Source: Nocardioides aromaticivorans
GTDB lineage: Bacteria > Actinomycetota > Actinomycetes > Propionibacteriales > Nocardioidaceae
Direction: 5' to 3'
NCBI RefSeq assembly: GCF_013408525.1
Contig: NZ_JACBZM010000001.1
Location: 2,728,001-2,792,000 of the forward strand
DNA length: 64,000 nt
Made by a program: the position numbers and the translations under genes. Below, in pieces: positions 33,766 through 42,930 of the stretch (position 1 is the stretch's first letter; each line of letters opens with the position of its first letter). The notes below the pieces were generated by a model. That model saw nothing but the letters and a program-made list of their open reading frames with translations. It was not told the DNA's origin and did not search any database.

Positions 33766-34464
33766 GTGACCGCACGGAGTTCGACGGATGCCAACCGGGT
33801 CATCCCGGAGGCCACGGTCGCCCGCCTGCCCGTCTACCTGCGGGCGCTGACGGCCCTGGCCGACCAGGGCATCCGCACCTGCTCGAGCGAGGACCTCGCG
33901 TCCGCCGCCGGCGTCAACAGCGCCAAGCTCCGCAAGGACCTGTCCTACCTCGGCAGCTACGGCACCCGCGGCGTCGGGTACGACGTCGACTACCTCCGCT
34001 ACCAGATCGCCCGTGAGATCGGGGTGACCCAGGACTGGCCGGTCGTCATCGTCGGCATCGGCAACCTGGGCCACGCGCTCGCCAACTTCTCCGGCTTCCG
34101 CAGCCGCGGCTTCCGGGTCGTCGCGCTGCTCGACGCCGACCCGGCGCTGGTCGGCCAGACCGTCGCCGGCGTGCAGGTGCGGCCCTTCGACGAGCTCGAG
34201 GAGACCGTGCGCACCAACGACGTCGCCATCGGCGTGATCGCCACCCCCGCCGTCGCGGCGCAGGACGTGGCGGACCGCATGGTCGCGACGGGCATCACGA
34301 GCATCCTCAACTTCGCGCCGGCCGTGCTGGCCGTCCCCGAGGGCGTCGACGTGCGCAAGGTCGACCTGTCGATCGAGCTGCAGATCCTCGCCTACCACGA
34401 GCAGCGCAAGGCGGGCGGCGCCGACCCGGCGACTGTCGTCGGCGCGGACGGAGGTGCTGCATGA
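33766..34464 (+). CDS. rex: Redox-sensing transcriptional repressor Rex
   Basis: 232 residues. The N-terminal winged helix has TVARLPVYLRALTALADQGI and SSEDLASAAGVNSAKLRKDL, continuing SYLGSYGTRGVGYDV. The Rossmann domain VVIVGIGNLGHALANF binds NADH/NAD+, and the C-terminal domain-swapped helix (SIELQILAYHEQRK) follows. Rex releases DNA when NADH rises. The start is GTG 33766 with GGAG upstream. It overlaps hemA (ATGA), forming rex-hemA-hemC-cobA/hemD. Confidence 0.96.
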   Translation: MTARSSTDANRVIPEATVARLPVYLRALTALADQGIRTCSSEDLASAAGVNSAKLRKDLSYLGSYGTRGVGYDVDYLRYQIAREIGVTQDWPVVIVGIGNLGHALANFSGFRSRGFRVVALLDADPALVGQTVAGVQVRPFDELEETVRTNDVAIGVIATPAVAAQDVADRMVATGITSILNFAPAVLAVPEGVDVRKVDLSIELQILAYHEQRKAGGADPATVVGADGGAA

Positions 34465-35768
34465 GCGTGCTGGTCGTGGGGATCTCCCACAACTCCGCCC
34501 CGATGGCGCTGCTCGAGCGGGTCGCCCTCGACGAGGACGGCGTGCAGAAGCTCGTCGCCGACGCCGCCTCCTGCGAGCACGTCACCGAGGCGACCGTGAT
34601 CGCGACGTGCAACCGGCTCGAGATCTACACCGAGGTCGAGCGCTTCCACGGCAGCATCGAGCAGATCTCCAAGCTGCTCGTCGACCGGGCCGGCGAGGGC
34701 GTCGAGGCGATGCTCCCGCACCTCTACGTCCACTACGACGACGGCGCGATCTCGCACCTCTTCCAGGTCGCCGCGGGCCTCGACTCGATGGCCGTCGGCG
34801 AGGGCCAGATCCTCGGCCAGACCCGGGAGGCGCTGCGCCGCGGCCAGGAGCTCGGCACGGTCGGCCCCGCCCTCAACCTGCTCTTCCAGCAGGCGCTGCG
34901 GGTCGGCAAGCGCACCCGCGCCGAGACGGAGATCGACCAGGTCGCCCCGACGCTGGTGAGCGCCGCGCTCGACGAGACCACCCGGGCCGTCGGCGACGTC
35001 GCCGGCAAGTACGTCGTCGTGGTCGGCGCCGGCGCGATGGCCGGCCTCGCCACGGCCACCGTCAGCCGGCTCGGCGCCGGGCACCTGACCGTGGTCAACC
35101 GGTCGAGCGACCGCGGGGAGCGCCTCGCCGCGCAGTACGACGCCCACGCGGTCCCGCTCGAGCAGCTGGTCGCCGAGCTCGGCCGCGCCGACATCGTCAT
35201 CTCCTGCACCGGCTCGGCCGGCGCGATCATCGACGCCCCGGCGCTCGCCGCGGCGCGGGCCGGCGTCGACCGCCCGATCGGGCTGATCGACCTGGCCCTG
35301 CCGCACGACATCGACCGCGGCGTGCGCGACCTGCCGGGCGTCTCGCTCGTGGGCCTCGCCGACCTCGCGGAGGTGCTGCAGGGCGGCGCCACCGGCCAGG
35401 AGGTGCTCGAGGTCCGGCGGATCCTCGGCGAGGAGGTCACCGCCTTCCTCGCGGCCCGCCGCCAGGCCAGCGTCACCCCGACCGTCGTCGCGCTCCGCTC
35501 GATGGCCACCAATGTCGTCGACGCGGAGATGAGCCGGCTCGAGAGCCGCCTGCCCGACCTCGACGACGTCACCCGCCGCGAGATCCAGCACACGGTGCGC
35601 CGGGTCGCCGACAAGCTCCTCCACGAGCCGACGGTGCGCGTCAAGGAGCTCGCCAACGAGCAGGGCGCCGTCTCCTACGCCGCCGCCCTCGCCGAGCTCT
35701 TCGCGCTCGACCCCGAGGCCGTCGACGCGGTCACCCGTCCCATCGGTGTCGAGGAGGCGGGCGCATGA
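34461..35768 (+). CDS. hemA: Glutamyl-tRNA reductase
   Basis: 435 residues; the first committed enzyme of C5-pathway tetrapyrrole synthesis. The catalytic Cys is C50 in ATCNRLEIY. The catalytic domain also has VAAGLDSMAVGEGQILGQ, the NADPH-binding domain VVVVGAGAMAGLATA and the C-terminal dimerisation helix. Overlapping ATGA junctions on both sides ensure coupled translation with rex and hemC. Confidence 0.97.
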   Translation: MSVLVVGISHNSAPMALLERVALDEDGVQKLVADAASCEHVTEATVIATCNRLEIYTEVERFHGSIEQISKLLVDRAGEGVEAMLPHLYVHYDDGAISHLFQVAAGLDSMAVGEGQILGQTREALRRGQELGTVGPALNLLFQQALRVGKRTRAETEIDQVAPTLVSAALDETTRAVGDVAGKYVVVVGAGAMAGLATATVSRLGAGHLTVVNRSSDRGERLAAQYDAHAVPLEQLVAELGRADIVISCTGSAGAIIDAPALAAARAGVDRPIGLIDLALPHDIDRGVRDLPGVSLVGLADLAEVLQGGATGQEVLEVRRILGEEVTAFLAARRQASVTPTVVALRSMATNVVDAEMSRLESRLPDLDDVTRREIQHTVRRVADKLLHEPTVRVKELANEQGAVSYAAALAELFALDPEAVDAVTRPIGVEEAGA

Positions 35769-36796
35769 CCGCTCCTGCGAAGCTGAGGATCGGCACCCGC
35801 CGCAGCGCCCTCGCCACGACCCAGTCCGGCCACGTCGCCGACGCCATCACCGAGCTGACCGGCGTCGAGACCGTGCTGGTCGAGATCACCACCGACGGTG
35901 ACCGCAGCCAGGCCGCGGGCACCCCGCTCACCGGGGCTCCCTCGACCGGTGTCTTCGTCAGCGCGCTGCGCGACGCACTGCTGTCGGGCGAGGTCGACGT
36001 GGCCGTCCACTCGCTGAAGGACCTCCCCACCTACGCCGCCGACGGGATCACCCTGGCCGCCGTACCTCCCCGCGAGGACCCGCGCGACGTGATCGTCGCG
36101 CGCGACGGCCTCACCCTCGGCGAGCTGCCCGTCGGCAGCCGGCTCGGAACCGGGTCCCCGCGCCGGGTCGCGCAGGTCGAGGCGCTCGGCCTGGGCCTCG
36201 AGATCAGCGGGGTGCGCGGCAACGTCGACACCCGCATCGGCAAGGTCCGCTCCGGTGAGTACGACGCCGTCGTGCTCGCCCGCGCCGGCCTGGCCCGCCT
36301 CGGCCGGCTCGAGGAGGCGACCGAGGTGCTCGACCCGCTCCAGGTGCTGCCGGCCCCCGGCCAGGGCGCGCTGGCGGTGGAGTGCCGCAGCGACGACGCC
36401 GCCACGCTCGCCGTGCTCGCCCGGCTCGACGACGCCGGCACGCACGCCGCCGTCACCGCCGAGCGGGTCGTCATGGCCCGGCTCGAGGGTGGCTGCGCCG
36501 CCCCGATCGGCGCCCTCGCCGAGCTCGCCGAGGGCGAGGACGGCCCCGAGATCTGGCTGCGCGCGGTGGTCCTGTCCACCGACGGTGCCCTGTCCGTGCG
36601 CCGCTCCGCCTCCGCCGAGCTCGGTGCCGACCCGGCGGGCTGGCCTGCCGCGGCCGCCGCCCTGGGGGAGGCACTCGCCGCCGAGATGCTCGATGACGGC
36701 GCCGGGGACCTCGTCGGGCCACCCGCTCCCGGCGACCCCACCACTGAGACCCCAGTCCACCCATCCGCACGATCTGCAGAGGTGCACAACGCATGA
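35765..36796 (+). CDS. hemC: Hydroxymethylbilane synthase (porphobilinogen deaminase)
   Basis: 343 residues. The N-terminus is LRIGTRRSALATTQ. Substrate-binding segments are VDVAVHSLKDLPT and LGTGSPRRVAQVEAL. The dipyrromethane cofactor is attached to C244 in EGGCAAPIGAL. A roughly 30-residue Pro/Thr-rich C-terminal tail extends past the usual end. Coupled by ATGA to both neighbours. Confidence 0.96.
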   Translation: MTAPAKLRIGTRRSALATTQSGHVADAITELTGVETVLVEITTDGDRSQAAGTPLTGAPSTGVFVSALRDALLSGEVDVAVHSLKDLPTYAADGITLAAVPPREDPRDVIVARDGLTLGELPVGSRLGTGSPRRVAQVEALGLGLEISGVRGNVDTRIGKVRSGEYDAVVLARAGLARLGRLEEATEVLDPLQVLPAPGQGALAVECRSDDAATLAVLARLDDAGTHAAVTAERVVMARLEGGCAAPIGALAELAEGEDGPEIWLRAVVLSTDGALSVRRSASAELGADPAGWPAAAAALGEALAAEMLDDGAGDLVGPPAPGDPTTETPVHPSARSAEVHNA

Positions 36797-38454
36797 CGCG
36801 AGCCACGACAGCCAAGTCGGCTGCCCCGACTCCCGCCGCCCAGGTCAAGCCCGGCGGCGTCGCCTTCGTCGGCACCGGCCCCGGTGACCCCGACCTGCTG
36901 ACAGTGCGCGCCGTCAGGCTCATCGAGGACGCCGACGTCGTCATCACCGAGGACCCCGGTCACGCCGACCTGGTCCGCGTGGTGCGCGCCCGCGCCGCGG
37001 TCGTCGGGGAGGAGACCACCGACGAGGTCGAGTTCGTCGACGGCGGGTTCGGCGAGGACGGCCAGCCCCTCACCCACGCCGCCCGCGCCAAGGTCGTCGT
37101 CAAGCAGGCCAAGCGCGGCCTGCGCGTCGTCCGCCTGCTCGGTGGCGACCCGTTCCTCTACGCCTCGGGCCCGGAGGAGGCGCAGGCCGTCGCCAAGGCC
37201 GGCATCGGCTTCGAGGTCGTCCCCGGCGTCTCGTCCGTCGGCGCCGTCCCGGCGTACGCCGGCATCCCGCTGACCACCAAGGACCACCGCGAGGTGGCCG
37301 TGGTGACCTGCGGCGACAAGGTCGACTGGTCCCGCTACGCCGACACCCCGACGCTCGTCCTGCTCTCCGCCGTCGGCCAGATCGCCGACATCGCCAAGCA
37401 GCTGATCGCGATCGGCCGCTCGCCGGAGACCCCGGTCGCGATGACCCGGGTCGGCACGACCACCGAGCAGCAGACGGTCACCTCGACCCTCGAGCGGATC
37501 GCCGCCGACGCCCGCGCCGCCCGGATCGCCCCGCCGGCGATCACGGTCATCGGCTCGGTCGTCGACCTGCGCGAGAAGCTGTCGTGGTTCGAGACCAAGC
37601 CGCTCTTCGGCTGGCGGGTGCTGGTGCCGCGCACCAAGGAGCAGTCCGCCTCGCTGTCCAACCGCCTGCGCGAGTTCGGTGGTGTGCCGGAGGAGGTCCC
37701 GACGATCTCGGTCGAGCCGCCGCGCAACCCGCAGCAGATGGACAAGGCCGTCCGCGGCCTGGTCGAGGGTCGCTACGAGTGGATCGCGTTCACCTCGGTC
37801 AACGCGGTCAAGGCCGTGCGCGAGAAGTTCGAGGAGTACGGCCTCGACGCCCGCGCCTTCTCGGGCCTCAAGATCGCCGCGGTCGGCGACAAGACCGCCC
37901 AGGCGATCGCCGCCTGGGGCCTGCGCGCCGACCTGGTGCCGTCGGGCGAGCAGTCCGCCGCCGGCCTGCTCGAGGACTGGCCCGAGTACGACGAGCAGCT
38001 CGACCCGATCAACCGGGTCTTCCTGCCGCGCGCCGACATCGCGACCGAGAACCTCGTCGCCGGCCTGATCGACCTCGGCTGGGAGTGCGACGACGTCACC
38101 GCCTACCGCACCGTCCGGGCCGCCCCGCCGCCGGCGCCGACCCGCGACGCGATCAAGACGGGTAAGTTCGACGCGGTCGTCTTCACCTCGTCCTCGACCG
38201 TGCGCAACCTGGTCGGCATCGCCGGCAAGCCGCACCCGTCGACGGTCATCGCGGTGATCGGCCCCGCCACGGCCAAGACCGCCGAGGAGCACGGCCTGCG
38301 CGTCGACGTGATGGCGCCGCAGCCCGACGTCGACCTGCTCGTCGAGGCGCTCGCCGGCTTCGGTGCCGACCGCCGCGCCGCGATGCTGGAGGCCGGTGAC
38401 CCGGTCACCAAGCCGAGCGACCGCAAGCCGTCGGCCCGCCGCAAGAAGGCCTGA
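36793..38454 (+). CDS. hemD: Fused uroporphyrinogen-III C-methyltransferase / uroporphyrinogen-III synthase
   Basis: 553 residues with two enzymes in one chain, the usual actinobacterial fusion. Residues about 20-265 are a SUMT/CobA methyltransferase (VAFVGTGPGDPDLLTVRA, LLGGDPFLYASG). Residues about 275-535 are HemD (WRVLVPRTKEQ, WIAFTSVNAVKAV, DAVVFTSSSTVRNL). The product uro'gen III goes to heme; methylation diverts some to siroheme or cobalamin. The tail is basic. It is the last gene of the rex operon, followed by a terminator. Confidence 0.96.
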   Translation: MTRATTAKSAAPTPAAQVKPGGVAFVGTGPGDPDLLTVRAVRLIEDADVVITEDPGHADLVRVVRARAAVVGEETTDEVEFVDGGFGEDGQPLTHAARAKVVVKQAKRGLRVVRLLGGDPFLYASGPEEAQAVAKAGIGFEVVPGVSSVGAVPAYAGIPLTTKDHREVAVVTCGDKVDWSRYADTPTLVLLSAVGQIADIAKQLIAIGRSPETPVAMTRVGTTTEQQTVTSTLERIAADARAARIAPPAITVIGSVVDLREKLSWFETKPLFGWRVLVPRTKEQSASLSNRLREFGGVPEEVPTISVEPPRNPQQMDKAVRGLVEGRYEWIAFTSVNAVKAVREKFEEYGLDARAFSGLKIAAVGDKTAQAIAAWGLRADLVPSGEQSAAGLLEDWPEYDEQLDPINRVFLPRADIATENLVAGLIDLGWECDDVTAYRTVRAAPPPAPTRDAIKTGKFDAVVFTSSSTVRNLVGIAGKPHPSTVIAVIGPATAKTAEEHGLRVDVMAPQPDVDLLVEALAGFGADRRAAMLEAGDPVTKPSDRKPSARRKKA

Positions 38455-38476
38455 GGACTCCCTGTCCGACTCGTGC

Positions 38477-38516
38477 GCCTGAGACCCTCGACATCCGGGG
38501 TCTCAGGCACACGACT
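38477..38516 (+). terminator. Terminator after the rex-hemACD operon
   Basis: An 11-bp stem GCCTGAGACCC/GGGTCTCAGGC (38477-38487 with 38498-38508), 10-nt loop, with a TCGTTTTCGG sequence a few bases downstream (38516 on). It lies 23 bp after the hemD stop. Confidence 0.65.
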
Positions 38517-38586
38517 CGTTTTCGGCGCCTCCGTGCAACCTGACCTCCGGCTCACCGCGTTGAGCAGGACATGGAGCGAGTGATCG

Positions 38587-39114
38587 ATGCGTGAACGGGA
38601 CGAGGCCGAGTTCGTCGCCTTCGCGCAGGGCGCCCGGGAGCGGTTGCGGCGTACGGCCTTCCTGCTGTGCGGCGACTGGGACCGGGCCTCGGACCACGTC
38701 CAGGAGGGCCTGATCCGGGTCTACGCGGCGTGGCCGCGTCTCGAGCGGGCCGGGCGCGAGTACGCCTACGCCCGCAAGGCCGTGGTCAGCGCCGTGCTCG
38801 ACCACGCCCGGCGGCGTTCGAGCACCGAGCTGGTCATCGAGCCGGACCCCGAGCGTCCCGCCGACGGCGACTTCGTCGACACCCTGACCGCCCGGGCCGC
38901 GCTGATGGAGGCCCTGGCGGGCCTGCCGCCGCGCCAGCGGGCGTGCGTGGTGCTGCGCTACTTCGAGGACCTCAGCGTCGCCGACACGGCGACCGCCCTC
39001 GGGTGCAGCCAGGGCAACGTCAAGAGCCAGACCGCCCGTGCGCTCGATCGCCTCCGCTCCGTGTTCGAGGACTCGCCGCTCGGCGAGCTGACCCTGGGAG
39101 CGACGTCATGGTGA
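38587..39114 (+). CDS. SigE-family ECF RNA polymerase sigma factor
   Basis: 175 residues. Sigma region 2 (about 8-70: FVAFAQGARERLRRTAFLLC, then DVQEG-like DHVQEGLIRVYAAW) and region 4 (about 105-165: LAGLPPRQRACVVLRYFEDL, then SVADTATALGCSQGNVKSQT) are complete and fit the actinobacterial SigE/SigM-like family. ATG 38587 follows GGAGCGAG. The next gene overlaps by 7 bp and encodes a membrane protein that is the likely regulatory partner. The pair sits between hemD and hemB and may be an insertion in the heme cluster. Confidence 0.9.
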   Translation: MRERDEAEFVAFAQGARERLRRTAFLLCGDWDRASDHVQEGLIRVYAAWPRLERAGREYAYARKAVVSAVLDHARRRSSTELVIEPDPERPADGDFVDTLTARAALMEALAGLPPRQRACVVLRYFEDLSVADTATALGCSQGNVKSQTARALDRLRSVFEDSPLGELTLGATSW

Positions 39115-40457
39115 ACGAACTGCGGGACCTCATGCAGCAGCTGGTCGCGTCCCCGCCGGAGGGCGACAGCGACCTGGGCGCGGTGCTGGCCGGTGGCCGG
39201 AGCCGGGTACGCCGCCGGCGCCGTGGCCTGGCCACGGTGGTCGCGGCAGCGGCGACGGTCGCGGCCGTCGCGGGCACCGCGCTGGTGGCCGGTGGGGGCG
39301 ACGACGCTGACGACCAGGTCGCCAACCGCACCGTGCCCCGCCCGGACGGGCCCGTGCTGCACCTCGGCGACGCCACGCCGGCGGCCGAGGGCACGGACTA
39401 CGACGTGCTGGCGTCGTACACGAACGAGGACCTGGACGCCGCCAACGGGCAGTACTACGACGGTGTCACCGACGACGGGCTGATCCTGTTCCGCGACGGC
39501 CCGCACGGCGTCGACAACAGCTTCCGCCTCGCGCTCCTGGACCCGGCGACGGGCGACAAGGACTGGCTGCCCGCCCACGACCTCGGGAGCCAGCCGCAGC
39601 CGGTCGCCCTCGGCCGCGACCGGCTGGTGCTCGTCACCTGGGTGACCGACCAGGGTGAGGGCATGCGGGCGGTGGCCTTCGACCGCGGCACCCGCCGCTG
39701 GTCGGACCTGACCTGGCCGGACCTCCCGGAGAGCGCCAACGCGTGGTCGGCGAAGCTCGGCCCCGACGGCCGGCTGTACGTGGGCGTGCCGGCGACCGTG
39801 GGCTCCCCGCCGCCGGGCGGCTGGCCCACGGGCAAGGACGGCGAGGCCGACGACTCGGCGGCGGAGGGCGACACCTACGACCTCTGGTCGGTGTCGCTGG
39901 ACGACACGGCCGACGTGCGCGACGAGCGCCTGCGCGTCGGGAGCTTCGCCTTCGCCGACGACTCGCTGGTCTGGACCGCGCGGACCAATGGCACCAACGA
40001 CCGGATCCACGTGCGCGACCTCGCGACCGGCGAGGAGCAGGACTTCGACCCCCGCTCGGGCGAGCGGTGCAACGTCCTGTCCTTCGGCGTCGTCGACGAC
40101 AAGGTCGTGCTGAGCGAGTACTGCGGCGACTACGACGACGGCCGCGACGACCGGGTGCAGGTGCTCACGACCGCCGGCGAGCCGGTGACGACGATCCAGG
40201 GCAACGGCCTCGACGGCTATGTCACGGGCGGGCTCGTCAAGGTGACGGCGTACGCCGGGCGCACGGCCGGGAGCTACGTCTACGAGCCCGACAGCGGCCG
40301 GTTCGTCCGCGTCAGCGACGGCGTGTCGTCGTACGCCCTGGGAGGCGGTCCGCTGCCCGACGGCTACCTGATGTGGGAAACCCCCGTCGGGAAGGCCAGC
40401 GACCCGCAGGAGCCGATCCCCGGCGCCACCCAGTGGCTGGTCCGCTGGCGCTCCTGA
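39108..40457 (+). CDS. Membrane-anchored beta-propeller-like protein, sigma-factor partner
   Basis: 449 residues. A short cytoplasmic N-terminus (LRDLMQQLVASPPEGDSDLG) and basic patch (RSRVRRRRRG) precede one membrane helix (about 41-62). The large extracytoplasmic part has repeated strand-rich segments such as RLALLDPATGDKDW and VAFDRGTRRWSDL, suggesting a beta-propeller. Such proteins are commonly encoded with SigE-family sigma factors and may act as anti-sigma or sensor partners; no zinc-type anti-sigma motif is visible. Overlaps the sigma gene. Confidence 0.7.
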   Translation: MVNELRDLMQQLVASPPEGDSDLGAVLAGGRSRVRRRRRGLATVVAAAATVAAVAGTALVAGGGDDADDQVANRTVPRPDGPVLHLGDATPAAEGTDYDVLASYTNEDLDAANGQYYDGVTDDGLILFRDGPHGVDNSFRLALLDPATGDKDWLPAHDLGSQPQPVALGRDRLVLVTWVTDQGEGMRAVAFDRGTRRWSDLTWPDLPESANAWSAKLGPDGRLYVGVPATVGSPPPGGWPTGKDGEADDSAAEGDTYDLWSVSLDDTADVRDERLRVGSFAFADDSLVWTARTNGTNDRIHVRDLATGEEQDFDPRSGERCNVLSFGVVDDKVVLSEYCGDYDDGRDDRVQVLTTAGEPVTTIQGNGLDGYVTGGLVKVTAYAGRTAGSYVYEPDSGRFVRVSDGVSSYALGGGPLPDGYLMWETPVGKASDPQEPIPGATQWLVRWRS

Positions 40458-40478
40458 CCCGCTCCTAGACTCGGAGCC

Positions 40479-41474
40479 ATGAGCGACATCCAGCGTCCCG
40501 TGGTCCGCCCCCGCCGCCTGCGCACCACGGCGGCGATGCGGGACCTGGTCGCCCGGACCTCCCTGCGGCCCGAGCAGCTGATCCTGCCGGTGTTCGTCCG
40601 CGAGGGCGCGAGCGAGCCGACGCCGATCAGCTCGATGCCCGGCGTCGTCCAGCACACCCGCGACACGCTGCGCAAGGCGGCCGTCGAGGCCGCCGAGGTG
40701 GGCCTGAAGGGGATCATGCTGTTCGGGATCCCGGAGACCAAGGACGCCGACGGCTCGGGCGCCACCGACCCCGACGGCATCCTCAACGTCGCCCTCGCCG
40801 ACGTCGCCGCCGAGGTCGGCGACGCGCTCGTCGTGATGGGCGACCTGTGCCTCGACGAGTTCACCGACCACGGCCATTGCGGCGTGCTGGCGCCGGACGG
40901 CCGCGTCGACAACGACGCCACCCTCGCCCGGTACGCCGACATGGCGGTCGTGCAGGCCGAGGCCGGCGCCGCGCTGGTCGGCCCCAGCGGCATGATGGAC
41001 GGGCAGGTGCGGGTCATCCGAGAGGCGCTCGACGCCGCGGGCCACACCGACACCGGCATCCTCGCCTACTCGGCGAAGTACGCCTCCGCCTTCTTCGGGC
41101 CCTTCCGCGAGGCCGTCGACAGCTCGCTGGAGGGCGACCGGCGCACCTACCAGCAGGACGGCCGTCGCGACGGCCGCGAGGGCGTGCGCGAGGCCCTGCT
41201 CGACATCGAGGAGGGGGCCGACATCGTCATGGTGAAGCCGGCCCTGGCCTACCTCGACGTGCTGCGCCAGGTGGCCGACGCCGCCGGCGAGCTCGGCGTC
41301 CCGGTGGCGGCGTACAACATCTCGGGGGAGTACGCCATGGTCGAGGCCGCCGCCGCGAACGGCTGGATCGACCGCGAGCCGGCCATCCTCGAGACGCTCA
41401 CCTCGATCCGCCGGGCCGGGGCGGACATGATCCTGACCTACTGGGCCACCGAGGCCGCCCGCCTGTTGCGCTGA
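40479..41474 (+). CDS. hemB: Porphobilinogen synthase (delta-aminolevulinic acid dehydratase)
   Basis: 331 residues. The two Schiff-base region lysines are K200 ([10 protein letters not shown]) and K253 ([10 protein letters not shown]). The metal-site loop is [14 protein letters not shown]: it keeps two of the three cysteines of Zn enzymes and has Asp at the remaining position. The allosteric-Mg region is present. It condenses two ALA to porphobilinogen for hemC. Start ATG 40479 lies 21 bp after the propeller gene, so it may be co-transcribed with the sigma pair. Inverted 22-bp repeats begin right after its stop. Confidence 0.96.
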   Translation: MSDIQRPVVRPRRLRTTAAMRDLVARTSLRPEQLILPVFVREGASEPTPISSMPGVVQHTRDTLRKAAVEAAEVGLKGIMLFGIPETKDADGSGATDPDGILNVALADVAAEVGDALVVMGDLCLDEFTDHGHCGVLAPDGRVDNDATLARYADMAVVQAEAGAALVGPSGMMDGQVRVIREALDAAGHTDTGILAYSAKYASAFFGPFREAVDSSLEGDRRTYQQDGRRDGREGVREALLDIEEGADIVMVKPALAYLDVLRQVADAAGELGVPVAAYNISGEYAMVEAAAANGWIDREPAILETLTSIRRAGADMILTYWATEAARLLR

Positions 41475-41620
41475 CGAAGTGTGACTGTTTCTCCGCCGAA
41501 GTGGCGGAGTTTCTCCTTCGAGGTGTGTGGGTTTCTCCTGGTCAGAACCGCCTCGACGAGCAGTCGCCGCACCTGGCCGGAGAAACACTCACACTTCGAA
41601 GGAGAAGACCACACACTTCG
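41475..41620. repeat. 22-bp repeat cluster in inverted arrangement
   Basis: Three direct units start at 41475, 41497 and 41519 and two inverted units end at 41598 and 41620, each with a 22-bp period. The consensus begins CGAAGTGTG and contains GTTTCTCC. The outer copies A (41475-41498) and D (41575-41598, inverted) match at about 22 of 24 positions. A unique spacer of about 32 bp separates the arms. No coding function; starts directly after the hemB stop. Confidence 0.85.
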
Positions 41621-41630
41621 CGGGACATGA

Positions 41631-41668
41631 CAAGAGCCCCGGCCTGGGGGGTGTGGCCGGGGCTCTTG
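41631..41668. terminator. Bidirectional terminator between hemB and the transglycosylase gene
   Basis: A perfect 14-bp stem CAAGAGCCCCGGCC/GGCCGGGGCTCTTG (41631-41644 with 41655-41668) and a 10-nt loop at the meeting point of two convergent genes. Confidence 0.8.
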
Positions 41669-41685
41669 CGGGTCGTGCGTGGGTG

Positions 41686-42930
41686 CTACTTGCCGAGGCC
41701 GTAGCTCAGCAGGCAGTTGAGCAGCTGGACCGTCTGCGTCAGCTTCGGGTAGGTGCTCTGGCAGGCGCTCTGCGCCTCGGCCTTGGTCAGCGGGCCGAGG
41801 AGGCCGCTGATCAGGTTGGAGGTCACGGTGCCGACGCCCTTGTCGACGGTCTCGACCGTCTCCTTGACCGCGTCCGTGCCGCCCTTGATCGGGTCGCTGC
41901 CGCCGCCGGTGCCGCCGTCACCACCACCGGTGCCGCCGTCGCCGCCGCCCGTGCCGCCGTCGCCACCGCCGGTGCTGCCACCGTCGGAGCCGCCGGTCGA
42001 GCCGCCGGTGCTGCCACCGGTCGAGCCGCCGCCCGTGGTCGTGCCGCCGTGGTTGCGGCCCTTCGTGCCCTTGGGGCCGCCGACGTTGAAGCTCGGCGGC
42101 TCGGGGACGACATAGCCCGCGGCGGTCGAGTTGTTCGGCACCGAGGTGAAGTCGCCCTCGAGGTAGGCGTTCATGATCTTGAGGACCAGGTCGACGTAGG
42201 CGTCGCTGTGGTTGTAGCGGTAGACCGCCGCGCGCTGGCCGGCCACCGTGGAGAGGTCGCCGTCGCCGGAGCAGAGGTAGACCGCCGCGGCGAGCGCAGC
42301 GTCGTCGATGTCCTGCGGGTTGCGGGAGGCGTCGTCGTCAGCGTCCACGCCCACGACCTGCCAGGTCGACGGGATGAACTGCATCGGGCCGACCGCGCGG
42401 TCCCACTGGGTGTCGTTGTCGTAGACGCCGGCGTCGGTGTCGGAGACCGCCTTCGTCTTGTTCTTGCCGTTGAGCGGGATGCCGTAGATGCCCGGGGTCG
42501 CCACACCGTCGTCGTTGAGGACGTTGCCGCCGAAGCGACCGTGGTTGGACTCGACGCGGCCGATCGCGGCGATCAGCTGCCAGGTGATCTTGCAGCTCTT
42601 GTCGGCGGAGTTGATGACCGTCTCGGCGCGCTGGTACGCCGCCAGCGCGGCAGCCGGGATCGCGTTGGTCGACGCCGCGTTGACGATGCCCGCCGCGTTG
42701 CCGCCGTTGAGGCCCTCCACCTCGGCGGGGTCGGACAGGCTCGCCGGGTCGTCGATCGACTCCTCGGGCACGCTCGTGCCGTCGGTGACCTGACCCGGAT
42801 TCTCCGCCGCGACGACCGGAGCCGCCACGCCGCCGATGCCGGCGACGGACGCCGTCCAGGCAGCCGACAGCAGCGCGAGCGGAATGATGGTGGCGACGCG
42901 TTGCAGCCGCCCCAGACGCTTCCTCGACAT
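41686..42930 (-). CDS. Secreted lytic transglycosylase (SLT/MltB-like) with Gly-rich linker
   Basis: 414 residues. A signal peptide (basic SRKRLGRLQR, hydrophobic core to about residue 40) is followed by a lytic transglycosylase domain. The catalytic Glu is in AAIGRVESNHGRFGG, with the supporting motif AVGPMQFIPSTW. A repetitive Gly/Ser/Thr/Asp linker (about 295-345; units like GGSTGGSTGG and GGDGGTGG) leads to a C-terminal segment with a Cys pair (SACQSTYP and LLNCLLSYG). It cleaves peptidoglycan glycan strands. ATG 42930 follows GGGGAGAG. Its leader contains no recognisable c-di-AMP riboswitch. Confidence 0.9.
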   Translation of the reverse strand: MSRKRLGRLQRVATIIPLALLSAAWTASVAGIGGVAAPVVAAENPGQVTDGTSVPEESIDDPASLSDPAEVEGLNGGNAAGIVNAASTNAIPAAALAAYQRAETVINSADKSCKITWQLIAAIGRVESNHGRFGGNVLNDDGVATPGIYGIPLNGKNKTKAVSDTDAGVYDNDTQWDRAVGPMQFIPSTWQVVGVDADDDASRNPQDIDDAALAAAVYLCSGDGDLSTVAGQRAAVYRYNHSDAYVDLVLKIMNAYLEGDFTSVPNNSTAAGYVVPEPPSFNVGGPKGTKGRNHGGTTTGGGSTGGSTGGSTGGSDGGSTGGGDGGTGGGDGGTGGGDGGTGGGSDPIKGGTDAVKETVETVDKGVGTVTSNLISGLLGPLTKAEAQSACQSTYPKLTQTVQLLNCLLSYGLGK

